64,000 bases of DNA from Limnomonas spitsbergensis. Lineage: Eukaryota > Chlorophyta > Chlorophyceae > Chlamydomonadales. Location: assembly GCA_037349105.1 (NCBI GenBank), contig JAYJMM010000120.1:1881001-1945000 (forward strand), given 5' to 3'. Made by a program: the position numbers and the translations under genes. The notes under the pieces are model-generated. The model saw only the letters and a list, made by a program, of their open reading frames with translations, searched no databases and was not told where the DNA came from. Below are positions 10,396-22,100 of this stretch, piece after piece. Numbering within the stretch: position 1 is the stretch's first letter; every line of letters begins with the position of its first letter.

Positions 10396-11533
10396 TCTGA
10401 ATCTGAAGCTGCTCTATTTGATATCTTAGAGCTTCGTTTTCCCTGGAATGAAACTTTTCTTTTTCTTCTCTAGAATACCGATGGGGAACGTCTGACTGTT
10501 CTTGTTTTACCCCTCGACCTACCCCAACAGTGTCCTGATTAATTGGTTGACCACTGATTGGAGTTTGTACCGGCGGTGGTGGCGTTTTACTGAACGCACT
10601 GACTGCTGACTTATACCCAGTATTATTCGCAGTATTCATTCTCTGAACTTGACTTTGGACATATCCCTCTTTCGGAGTGATGTGCTCGAATCCCGCTGCT
10701 TGGTCTCCTTCTCCTATAACTGAGAAATTATTGGAGCTATCGCAGCTTGGTGAGAAAGTCCCATCTGCTCTAAGTTTCTTTGCAATAAAATGCAATACGG
10801 GTACTCCTCCTTGATAACCATCTTCACGTTTGATTGATAGTGAATCGCTATGCTCACTAGTTTGCCCAGATCTCTTCGTAACGTATGCACATTGGTTAAG
10901 CTTACTGGCTGAATAATCGGCTGCAGATTTTTTAGGCTGTAAGCAGGATTGTCCATTGAAGAAAAGGGAATTCTATCGTCATAATTGTCGTCACTAACAG
11001 GGATCATAATAATCTTTGGGGTAGCTGCTAACTCAACTGATGCCCAGTTATAGTCACTCTGTAATTTATAGTAAGCCATTTCCTCTTCATCTTGTAAAGC
11101 AAGATCAGCTTTGCGTTGTGCTTCTTTATCTTTAGTAGCGTTCCTTTCCGAAACCTCCCTATGCTCTTGGTTCATCCTCAGTTCCCTATCACCCTCGCAT
11201 CGCTTAGCATGTCTAATCGCGTTGCGTAGGCTTCTTTGCTCATTCTTACTTCAAATATAGCAAATCAGTGATTATCAAACCGTCTTTATCTCTGACCTTA
11301 GATCGCATTAACAACAGGATCTGGTCCTGCGCAGTCATATCCTCAAGTTCCTTTTTGATGATCGCAATCTCTAAATCTTGATCATGCTTGGCCTGAACAG
11401 ACATTACACTGCCATGTTCATCCTCTGATTCGTCAGTCATGAAACCAGTCCTGACTGTTGACAGGAAAGGTTCCAGAGTACTGAAAAGTACTTCTTGTGA
11501 TCGATCAAGTGGTCGACAGACGATTTCTGGCAC
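10313..11533 (-). pseudogene. 5' (gag-like) remnants of the PHD retroelement
   Basis: Three overlapping or adjacent minus-strand frames (11533-11246, 11175-10714, 10795-10313) are hydrophilic and rich in Glu, Lys and Gln. They have helical or coiled-coil-like segments such as NEALRYQIEQLQIQNDYY. They precede the integrase pieces in the right order for gag and pol, but I recognise no capsid or nucleocapsid motif. The frames change repeatedly, as expected of a decayed copy. Calling them gag-like rests on position only. Confidence 0.45.
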
Positions 11534-12009
11534 CTACTTGAGTCGACTCTTAGAATCGACATGTTTACAGACAACTGGAGGTCCGACCAGTCAGACTATT
11601 TCTTTCTTAGAAAAGTGCTGTGACTTCAAGGAATATGACAGATTCCTGATCACTGCTGTTGAGACTCGAATTCCCAGCTGTAAATCTGGGAATCAGTCGA
11701 TGTTTTTAAGATAAGTATCCCCTGGACTACTTACCTGACTATTCTCTACTGTTGACAAGATTGCCTGATGGGTCGACCCTTCCGAAGGTGACTGTAGCAG
11801 CAGTAGTCGAAGATGTAGTACACTGGTGACAGTGTACGATGATCTTCAGTGGGAAGTCGCTTGTAGGCGATCTTCAGATGGGGAGACTCGCTTGATGATC
11901 TATCAGGGAGTCGACTTGGAGCCTCAGGACTGGCTGTTGATGAGGAGTTGATGAAGTTGGTGGTGATAAACCAGCTGGAAGGCTGGAGAATGCCTGATAA
12001 AGGCCGAAA

Positions 12010-12170
12010 TATCAAGAGTAGACCTTCAAGGCTAAGCAGTGTTCGTGCTTGCTTAGACTGAAAGGGATCGAACAGTTTTAGTGCTTGTTCTGTTTGGTGG
12101 TTCGATACTCGAGCAGTGTTTGTGCTTGCTCAAGTAAAGTGAGCAGTGTTTGTGCTTGCTCGATGAGGAG
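12010..12170 (-). repeat. Short direct repeats at the 5' side of the retroelement
   Basis: A phrase close to GAGCAGTGTTTGTGCTTGCT recurs four times (about 12,035, 12,075, 12,110 and 12,145) with variation. It may belong to the untranslated leader or LTR of the element on the minus strand. I could not find a matching second LTR. Confidence 0.5.
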
Positions 12171-12398
12171 TGACTATGCAACTTCAGATTAAAGGGTGAT
12201 TACGAAATCAGGGCTTCAAGTAAGAAAGAAATAGTGACTGCATACACTTCAGCAGTCACTAAGAAGTGTGACACACACACTTATCTTGTTCAACAGAGAA
12301 TTCACACAAGTGTAACTGCAACAGCAGCACTGTACACAGGGTTCGACTACAGGAATCCATAACAAGGAACTAATAATTCAGTAATACGCGCGGTGCGC

Positions 12399-13384
12399 TT
12401 AATCAGCATGACACTGCAGCTCTCTCAGGACTCCCCAACTGGCGGCTGATGCAGGTAGCCCCGGAGCCTGGCGTAGGTGCTGAAGCAGGCTGGACTGCAT
12501 TTTGCTGGAGAGACATTGCCGCGACCGAAGGTGGCTGGTGGCCCACATCATGTTGCCGTAGTTGGCCGCAGGAGCTGCATACACAGCTGCCAACCTGATG
12601 CGGGTTGGAAGATGGCACCTTAGGCCCACCTTTGCTGCCGTGCGGCGAACACAGTGAAGCGCGGCAGCCAAAGGCGCCTCACTACCCTCCATGACCCTCT
12701 TCATGCCGCCGCTTTCGTGCCGAGTGATGCCCAAGAATTCTTGGACACGCTTAAACGCGGCACGGTCAGGGCCGCAAACGCAAACATGGGCTGGCTGTCG
12801 GCGCTGCGCTGCTAGGCGGCTGCCAAACTCCATGACCTCTGTCTTACTAACATTGACCTGAAGCTGTTTATGTGCCGCATATTCATGCAAGGCATCAAGC
12901 ATGCGCTGCAGCCCTGCTGGGGTGCGGGCTAGCAAGGAGATGTCATCCGCATACAACGGGCAGCGCAGCTGTCGCCCCGCCTGCATCTCAATGCCCTCTG
13001 CCGGGCACTTGGCTGCGAGCATGGCCGGCAGGTCACTGAGGTAAAGGCTAAAGAGCAGGGGGCTCAGGGGGCAGCCCTGCTTGATGCCTCTGGTGCAAGG
13101 CACAGGACCAGTGCGCTTGTGGCCGTCAGTGAGCGTGTAAACTGAACCGGCATACAGCGCTTGCACCGCGCCTAACAGGCATGCAGGCATGTGAAGATGC
13201 TCGCATAAATGCCGCCACAGCTGCTCCTGGGGCACGCTGTCATAGGCCTTTGTGAAGTCCACAAAGGCCGCATGCAGCTTGCCACGGCCTGCAGCTGCCC
13301 GTTGAGCATGGACTGCATGCATGAGGAGGAAAGCAGCCTGGAGCGTGCTACGGCGCTGATGAAAACCAAACTGCCCGTCACAGG
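12399..13384 (-). mobile_element. LINE reverse transcriptase fragment
   Basis: One open minus-strand frame covers the RT fingers and palm: DGQFGFHQRRST, AAFVDFTKAYDSVP (catalytic Asp), GIKQGCPLSPLLFSLYL, and the YADD box in CPLYADDISLLA. A thumb-like region follows, ending at RELQCHAD near 12,405. The wording is typical of non-LTR retrotransposons and is shared with the fragments at 5,960 and 45,185. The frame is undamaged over about 328 codons, so this copy is young. It lacks endonuclease and C-terminal sequence. It abuts a plus-strand piece of the same ORF at about 13,378. Confidence 0.9.
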
Positions 13385-13625
13385 TGCTGGCGCTAGTGGA
13401 CGCAGCCTACGAGAGAGCGCAGCTGGAGATGACCGGCCGAGGGGATCCCAAAGACCCAGCCATCGAGCATAGGTCTGCGGCCGCCTGCCGCGCCTGGTTT
13501 CAGCCTACGGCTGATGGCTGATGGTACAGGCCAGGACCTGCACCTGGAAGAGGAAGTGTGCTTGTGTGCGCGCGAACCAAAGGCTGCGGCTCGGCGCAAT
13601 CAGCTTGCAGACACTAGGGAACTCT
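13376..13625 (+). mobile_element. LINE C-terminal piece, sense orientation
   Basis: The plus strand reads LALVDAAYERAQ followed by GDPKDPAIEHRSAAA and a basic stretch. These are the same blocks as in the fragments at 7,040-7,470 and 45,942-46,190. It joins the inverted RT piece at 12,399-13,384 within about 10 bp and stops before the zinc-binding tail. Confidence 0.8.
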
Positions 13626-14995
13626 GGTATGGTACATTTTTTACAATTTCGGAGAACCATATATAGTAGCAAGCTAGCAACAGGATAAACAGCAATTCAA
13701 GCGAATGGGAAGACAGGACGAAACAACTCGCGGAAGAGTCGTCAAGAAGAAAGATACAGATGCACATTGCTGCACGACCTTCCCTAATCGTCAGCAGTGC
13801 CTGCGCCTGACCATCACCAGCAGCGTGGGAGTGTTATGCCTCACCATCAGACACTAGGCGCAAACCATCAGGGCCTCGGGCAAAGCCCTCAACTTGCCCA
13901 GCTGGGTGCCACGCAATGCAGAAGTTCATCAATCGGGAACATCACAATGAGAGAATGAAAACTACTGCCACCTCCGAACCAGGCAGGCAAGGAAAACCAA
14001 GCAACAGCTAGCTCAATGCATCTGTCAACATATGCTTGCTTGGCTTGGCTGCTGTTGGAGGGGAATAAGGGTGGATAATGTATAGAGCGTTGATGGTTTC
14101 TTGCCTGGTTGCACGATTCACGAAATTGGATTCAGGTCAGGCCACACACACAGGGAGCATAAGACACTTGTATAAGACACGGATTATTATTCGGAAGGTG
14201 GATCAACACAATAAAAGCATTTTGCTCGAATGAATGCTACTCCGTGCACAGCACGATGCATCACACGGCCATCACTGTCATCAGTGATCCACCAAAACCA
14301 CACCAAGAAGACATATTTTGCAGCACTGTGACATGCCGGAGGGTGATGAAAATCAACGAAGCACATCACCACCACCTCATCACTTCAATTAGCTGCACAA
14401 CGTTCCCTACGCAAAAACCTGCAAATAATGAGGGTAGGTGATACCATTGACAAATCAGGGAATCTAAAAGCTGACGAATCAGGAATTATTGCGTAGCTGG
14501 TATCTCTGAGGCTAGGAGATAAAAAGGCGCAATTTCTGTCCGAGTGTATAAGCGGGCCATCATCACTCGATATTTGCATCATCACATTTCGCGCTGGCCA
14601 TCCATCTTGCAATGGATCCCAATAAACACAGGCCAGGCATGAGAGTCCAGGCCACCATATACCCAGCCCAGGCCTTAGCCTCGCTGCTTGCTGGAAGAGA
14701 CCCCAGGGTCAAATCACGGCAGAGCATATATAGTGTGTATACCCCATGTCCGCTTCAAACGCAGATCCCCGGTACAACAGGATCCCAGGTGTGGACGTCC
14801 ACTTCTTTCCACTTCATACTGCCTTATCCCCGAGACACCAGGGATCCTTGGCCTTCGTTTCCACATCCGTCCGCTTCACAACCCAGTTCCTCCAGAGGGA
14901 CATTGGGATCACCAGCCTTAACTTGATTCCCGCCCGCATTAAACAGACTCGGTGCATAACGGGACTCCCAACGTTCATTGCCGTGCCACTTTGCA
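13626..14995. other. Intergenic region 3' of the PPR gene, nothing recognised
   Basis: Only short open frames without motifs occur. The PPR gene terminates at 14,996 on the minus strand, so its 3' untranslated region should lie in the right-hand part of this stretch. Confidence 0.4.
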
Positions 14996-16131
14996 TCACA
15001 CGCCCATGCCTCGGTACAGCGACGCCACGTTGACCTTGACCACGCACGGCGACGCCTCGTCCGCGCCAAACGTCACGGGCCGCCTTAGAGCGAACTCAGC
15101 CTGCTGCTCCTCACTGCCGCTGCCGCTGCCCTCGAGACGCAGCTGCTGTAAGTAGCCCGCGCCCAGCACCAGCGCCACCACGGCCTGCATGGGCTGCGAG
15201 TCGATGCAGTCTGGGCCGCCGCTGAGCACGACATCAACCACAGGGTCGGACAGTCGCACGCCAGACCTGCTTGGCATAAGTGCGGCGGTTAGATTCAAAT
15301 TCAATCAAGGAGTGGAGGATCAAGGAGTGGAGGGTAATTATGGTGGTGGTGTGGGCACCTTGGATCAGGCGAAGCTGTGCTAGCCACCAGCGACGGACCC
15401 GGAAATCGAAGAGTGAAGGAGGGTGGGTGGGGTGAGGTAGTGTAGGCGCCATGTGGATGTATATTCTGTGTTCATCACCCTTTTTATTCACCCTTTTCAT
15501 CCAGTGATTATTCATTCAAGCTCCATGCCCCTCGATCAGTCCTCGAGGCACTTTGACCCTACCCCTTCAATCTAAGATTCAAGCACCTTGCTCGGTCCTT
15601 GAGGCACTTGAGCCATGCCAGCAGCACCACGATTGCCTGGATCTGGCTCTGGCCCTCCAGCACGACGCCGCCGCCGCGCACCAGAGTTCTGACGGGCACC
15701 TGCAAATCCCCGCCTACCAGGCCGCTGGCAGCCTCCCGGCCGCCAACGGGCGAACTGGCCTGCGAGAGTGGCGTGTCTGGCGACCATATATCCCGGAGGG
15801 CCGCATCCCCGCCGGGAACACGGAGCAGGCGAGGCTCTCGATGCAGGATCGTGTCCCTGTTCTTGTCCGCCGCGGCGTCCCTGTCCTCCGCCCCTCCTAC
15901 AGCTCCCTCGCCGCGGGACATGGTACTGTTGCGGTCGCCGAGGGTTTGTCCGCCCTCGCCTCGGGGGTAGTCCCCGACTGGGATGTTGTAGTAGGACAGG
16001 ATGCCTTCGTCGTGCTGCTGTCCACACATCAGGACGGCCTGCCTCAGTCCCTCCTCACCGCCGCACTTAAACATGAGCTCAAAGAGGATGGTGTGGGCAT
16101 CCTTGCTCAGGCTGAAGGGGGTCGGCTGGGT
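14996..16131 (-). other. C-terminal domain of PPR protein, SMR-like candidate
   Basis: The last two exons encode a Pro/Gly/Arg-rich linker. A compact domain follows with the pattern strand-helix-strand-helix: VVLEGQSQIQAIVVLLAWL, then PVVDVVLSGG, then QPMQAVVALVLGAGYLQQL. PPR proteins of the PPR-SMR class end in an SMR domain with this layout, in which the first strand normally carries L-D-x-H-G and the second T-G-x-G. Here those positions read LEGQS and SGGPD. The match is by layout only, so this is an uncertain assignment. Confidence 0.35.
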
Positions 16132-19100
16132 CTACACAGTTGCAGGGGAAAAGGGGCAGGGGGGGGGGGTATGGTAAAGGATTGAAGGTTGGGGAGGGGG
16201 GGGGGATTACAACAATCAATGAGCCATTGCAGGGGAAAAGGGGTGGAGGGGGTATGGTAAAAGATTGAAGGAAGGGGAGGGGGAGGATTACAACAATCAA
16301 TGAGCCGTTGGATCAATAGCATCCCGGAGGTCTGAACATTTCCAAGTACATGGTGGAGCCATATGCCTAGTTTGCAAGCATAACATGGATTGGTGAAAAC
16401 AAATGGCCTAGCAAGGAGGGCATACAGGTGCAGGTGTGAGGAACTATAGCCAATGCAGTGGTAATGTGGGGGGTGGGTGGGGGCGGGCCTGGGTGGCCAA
16501 AGAATTACAAACAGATCCCAAGAATATTGCAAGGAAGTGACTTCTTCACGTCGCGTCGAGGCACCCCCTCAAAGCTGATGTCATCTTCAAATAATTAATT
16601 AGTTGGAATGAAGGGGCCTATATCAAGGGGACCGTGCAAACAGTCTCAGGGTTATACCTTTACCCTCTGCTTCTATTGGAGCATACTCTCAGCCAGCGCC
16701 CGCACCCCTGATATACCCTTCCCATGCAATCGGCCCCATGCCCACACTCACCCTCTGCATCCATTGGAACATATCCACGGCCTGGGTCCACACTCCACAC
16801 CCCTGATATACCCTTCCCAAGCAATCAGCCCCATGCCCACACTCACCCTCTGCATCCATTGGAACATATCCACGGCCTGGGTCCACACTCCACACCCCTG
16901 ATACCCTTCCCATGCAATCGGCCCCATGCCCACACTCACCCTCTGCATCCATTATAACATATCCACGGCCTGGGTCCACACTCCACACCCCTGATATACC
17001 CTTCCCATGCAATCAGCCCCATGCCCACACTCACCCTCTGCATCCATTGGAACATATCCACAGCCTGGGTCCACACTCCACACCCCTGATACCCTTCCCA
17101 TGCAATCGGCCCCATGCCCACACTCACCCTCTGCATCCATTGGAACATATCCACGGCCTGGGTCCACACTCCACACCCCTGATATACCCTTCCCATGCAA
17201 TCGGCCCCACGCCCACACTCACCCTCTGCATCCATTGGAACATATCCACGGCCTGGGTCCACACTCCACACCCCTGATACCCTTCTCATGCAATCAGCCC
17301 CATGCCCACACTCACCCTCTGCATCCAACGGAACATATCCACGGCCTGGGTCCACACTCCACACCCCTGATACCCTTCCCATGCAATCGGCCCCATGCCC
17401 ACACTCACCCTCTGCATCCATTGGAACATATCCACGGCCTGGGTCCACACTCCACACCCCTGATACCCTTCCCATGCAATCGGCCCCATGCCCACACTCA
17501 CCCTCTGCATCCATTGGAACATATCCACGGCCTGGGTCCACACTCCACACCCCTGATATACCCTTCCCATGCAATCGGCCCCATGCCCACACTCACCCTC
17601 TGCATCCATTGGAACATATCCACGGCCTGGGTCCACACTCCACACCCCTGATACCCTTCCCATGCAATCAGCCCCATGCCCACACTCACCCTCTGCATCC
17701 AACGGAACATATCCACAGCCTGGGTCCACACTCCACACCCCTGATACCCTTCCCATGCAATCGGCCCCATGCCCACACTCACCCTCTGCATCCATTGGAA
17801 CATATCCACGGCCTGGGTCCACACTCCACACCCCTGATACCCTTCCCATGCAATCAGCCCCATGCCCACACTCACCCTCTGCATCCATTGGAACATATCC
17901 ACGGCCTGGGTCCACACTCCACACCCCTGATACCCTTCTCATGCAATCGGCCCCATGCCCACACTCACCCTCTGCATCCATTGGAACATATCCACGGCCT
18001 GGGTCCACACTCCACACCCCTGATACCCTTCCCATGCAATCAGCCCCATGCCCACACTCACCCTCTGCATCCATTGGAACATATCCACGGCCTGGGTCCA
18101 CACTCCACACCCCTGATACCCTTCTCATGCAATCGGCCCCATGCCCACACTCACCCTCTGCATCCATTGGAACATATCCACGGCCTGGGTCCACACTCCA
18201 CACCCCTGATACCCTTCTCATGCAATCGGCCCCATGCCCACACTCACCCTCTGCATCCATTGGAACATATCCACGGCCTGGGTCCACACTCCACACCCCT
18301 GATACCCTTCCCATGCAATCAGCCCCATGCCCACACTCACCCTCTGCATCCATTGGAACATATCCACGGCCTGGGTCCACACTCCACACCCCTGATACCC
18401 TTCTCATGCAATCGGCCCCATGCCCACACTCACCCTCTGCATCCATTGGAACATATCCACGGCCTGGGTCCACGCGCCCGACGTCTCCCTCACCACCAAA
18501 AGTGCCAGGAAAAGCTCATCCGTGCAACCATCCTGCTGCAGCCTCTCCAGCAGAGCCACAGTCGACGCAGCACGCGCCAGCCCCGCGCCGGCAGGGTCCT
18601 CAAGGACCCACCCGGACGCACCCTCCCCGGATGGAGATCCGGATCTGGATCCGGATCCGTCCCTGCTGGATCTGTTGATGCTGGATCCCGATCCGCCACC
18701 CTGCGACGCCCTGTGCTCCTGGAGCTGCTGCTGCTGCTGCTGCTGCCTGTTCAAGTCGGTAGTCTGAGCGGAACCGTCACCGCCCGGCGACATGCGAAGT
18801 TGTGGCGCGTTGCGCAATAATGATGAAGAGGCGGCTGTCGGGTCGGGCGCTGGGAGCAACGCAGCACTCACGAGCCAGGCCTGGAGGGGTAAAGCATAGG
18901 AGGGGTAGAGCATAGGACATGGTAACAGTGCGGATGTAGCTTCGGACTTGAGCTGCGCTGCTCCCTTAACCCGCACGTAGTTTTCTTTCTTTCTTTAAGC
19001 ATAGGAGCTGGTTGAGCGCGTGAACGCCGGAAAGGAGCCAAGACACAAGTGTCAGGGAAGCCTGGTCAGGCAAAGGGCATGTTCACAAATAGGCAAATAG

Positions 19101-22100
19101 CATCTACACAATGGCAACTAGTATACTCCTTTCATACTGTCTGAGGCTGGACAAGACCCAAGTTCCACGCGGAAAGGGGATGACCTTATAATGGCGAGTG
19201 ACAAGGTAGTGGAAACAGGGTGGAAAGAAAGCTGTCTCCCTTGCAGGGTCGATGAAAGGGTTCAACATCACCCTATGCACAAGTCTAGTTGAGGGTTTAG
19301 GGTTTAGGGTTAAGGGTATCCCAGGTGCAGGACGTGTGTACAGGGTGATGTTGAAGGGCCAGGGGTCTGCCCAGTAGCCGGTTTTAGGCTGGCCGGGGGT
19401 CTAGGTGTGGCCGGCTGTGTGAACGGATATTTTGTGCTCATAGGGCACATTCCACCCGCGCATGACAAAGCCTCTGAAACAGCCTTCCCAAGGGCAGGAC
19501 GTTGATTACCACTAATGCGTAACCTAAACAGCCATGATGATGGTGATCCAAGCAGGACACAGAGGGGGTTTGAGGTTAAGAGGGGGGGGGGGGTGACAGA
19601 TTTCTCACCATTGTCTGTGACCACACAGTGCTGTATCTTAAACAGTATCCAGGCAGTAGAAGAAGGGGGCAGATCTTAGCTTAAGTGACATATAGGCCGT
19701 GATCCAGGCAGTAGAAGAAGGGGGCAGATCTTATCTTGAGTGACATATAGGCCGTGATCCAGGCGTCGGAAAGGAGAAGGGGGGGGGTAAATCTTACCAG
19801 ATCTTATCTTGAGTGCCATGTAGGCCGTGATCCAGTCACCAGGTAGAAGAGGGGTGAGGGGGATCTTACCAGATCTTTCCAGATCTTACCTTCAGTGCCA
19901 TGTAGGCCGTGATCCAGGCGCCAGAGGCGGTCATGCCCAGCAGCGCATTCAGGAAACATTCCTGGGGCAACACATGGCCACGCTCCTGTAAGCAAGGCAA
20001 AGCAACACACGTCAGGGTGTTTAATTTCCCATTCATTTCCTTAGTGTGCTTGATTTCATTTCCTTATTATGTTTGATTTCATTTCCTTTCTCATGTCCAG
20101 AAAGGCACGTTGATATTTTGCAAGGTCCACCCAGTAGCTTGGTGGAAAGTCCACCCAGCTACTGGCCTGGATTGAAGATTCGAGCCCAGCCAGTAGCTGA
20201 CTGCTACATCTGATCACCAACCAGATGCAGGCTCAGGCAGGTCCAATGGACAAGTGGTCGAATGAGCGCTAAAATAATCAATGCCACAGTTCAGACGATT
20301 GCGAGCCAGCAAGTCCAATGGAACTAGTATGTGCAGACATTTTCATAAACTGAAAAACGACGACACAAAATGGCCACAGGTCCTGGCCATGCCTGCCTTC
20401 CCTCATGCCTCTCTCTATGCCGGGTGCCACACTAGGCAAGACACTGGGCAGCATTATATGTCTGCTGTACCGCATGTCTTCCTGCATTTTGGCAATTTGT
20501 ATTTTTGCTGTATTTTGGTCCATTGGCAAGAGCGCATTGCGGATGGGCAGGTGATGCTTGGCATGGATGCCCATATACGTGTCCTTGGCCTCAAGAAAGC
20601 CAGAAGGCAAGGTTGATAGATCACACCTTTCATTGTTGAAGGGCACAGCACTGCTCAGAGCTGAGGCTCCATTGTTCTCATAAGGCTAGGTAGCTAGATC
20701 AGACCCCAAATAAAGGGCAAAGTACTGCTTGGGGCCCAGGCCACATAGTTCTCAGCAATCTGGATTGATCACACCTCAAATAAAGGGCGAAGTACTGCTT
20801 GGGGCCCAGGCCACTTTGTTCTCAGCAATCTGGATTGATCACACCTCAAATAAAGGGCAAAGTACTGCTTGGGGCCCAGGCCACATAGTTCTCAGCAAGC
20901 TAGATTGACCACACCTCAAATGAAGGGCAAAGTACGGAATGAGGCTGAGGCTTAAAGTCTAACGCATTGTATTTGTATCTCACTATTCTTCTTTGAACAA
21001 TCTGCCATTATTGCACGGGAAGCCTTGAACCATATCGGTCCGTGCCTCAATGATCACCAACTAGAAATGTACGGTTTCAGACTAATTTCTGGTTTCTAAT
21101 CAATTTATGGTTTCAGATCCAGGCGTTCAGACCTAAACTGCCCTACCTAGAGCTCTTAGAGACGCGGCCTCACCTTGCCCCAATAGCCCGCCCACCAACG
21201 TTATTACCTATCACCCGTATTTACACTTATTCACCACTCAGTTTGCATTACCTGCAGCACCTTGATGAGGGGCTCCACCCTGCCCCACTGGCACGAGTGG
21301 CAGAGCGCACGGAGAACCACAGTGGACACATCCACGTCAACGGCCACATTCTGGCTGATCATCTGCACAGGGCCAATTCAATACACATGCAATAATTATG
21401 GAGTGGTTCCAACCCTGAACCCTCGACACTGAAGTTAAGTCCATGTTAACTGACATTGACATGACATGATCATCTGGCCTGGTCGTTTGTCAGAATTTCC
21501 AGCTACAAATATACCCAGCTGTACTTGTGCGGGAATATCCATGTCAAAATACCTGCCCTCTTGCACAAAGCGTATCCCAACGTAACTAAAATCGACAATT
21601 TGCCAAACTTGGTACAGCAATTGATCTTGGGAGCTACACTGTCTCGCTACAGTGACTGGCGTAAGAAAATGCCAAAAAATCCCACAAGTGCTGCCTTGAT
21701 CTCTCCAGTTACCCTCCGCCCCCCCCCCCCCCCCCAACTTGCCCGACCTGAAACAATCCTGCCTGGGGGCCCTACGATCACTAGCAGGGGCCCAGTGACA
21801 TCTTAAAGAGCGCCGGGCCGCAGGCGGACCCCGGGAGCCCAGAGGGCCCCTGTGCAATCCCGATGATTCTCTAGAGCGTGAGGCGCTTTGACCCCAATTT
21901 AATTCTTGGGGCTACGCCTTTACCGTCAGGTACTCAAATTGATCTCTTGGAGTGGCGCTTCGCCCGAGGGACCTCTTGTGCCTCACAAAATATGTCAGCA
22001 GAACACTGAAACGTTCCAAAACCGACAAACGTCATGCAAACGGCCGCCGGCGATAGCACCCGCGAACGAATTAAGGTTCCATTGGCTCCTCCTTCAACTC

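Noticed and set aside
15553..16185. Plus-strand frame of 210 codons across PPR exon 22
   Set aside because: The minus-strand frame has matching acceptor, donor and phase with both neighbours; the plus frame has none.
16663..18470. CRISPR-like regular repeats
   Set aside because: The units are direct tandem copies without unique spacers, they sit in an intron of a eukaryotic gene, and no cas genes are present.
17195..18820. Plus-strand open frame of 541 codons rich in His and Pro
   Set aside because: It is the antisense of the exon 21 donor array; the conserved splice sites and PPR codons are on the minus strand.
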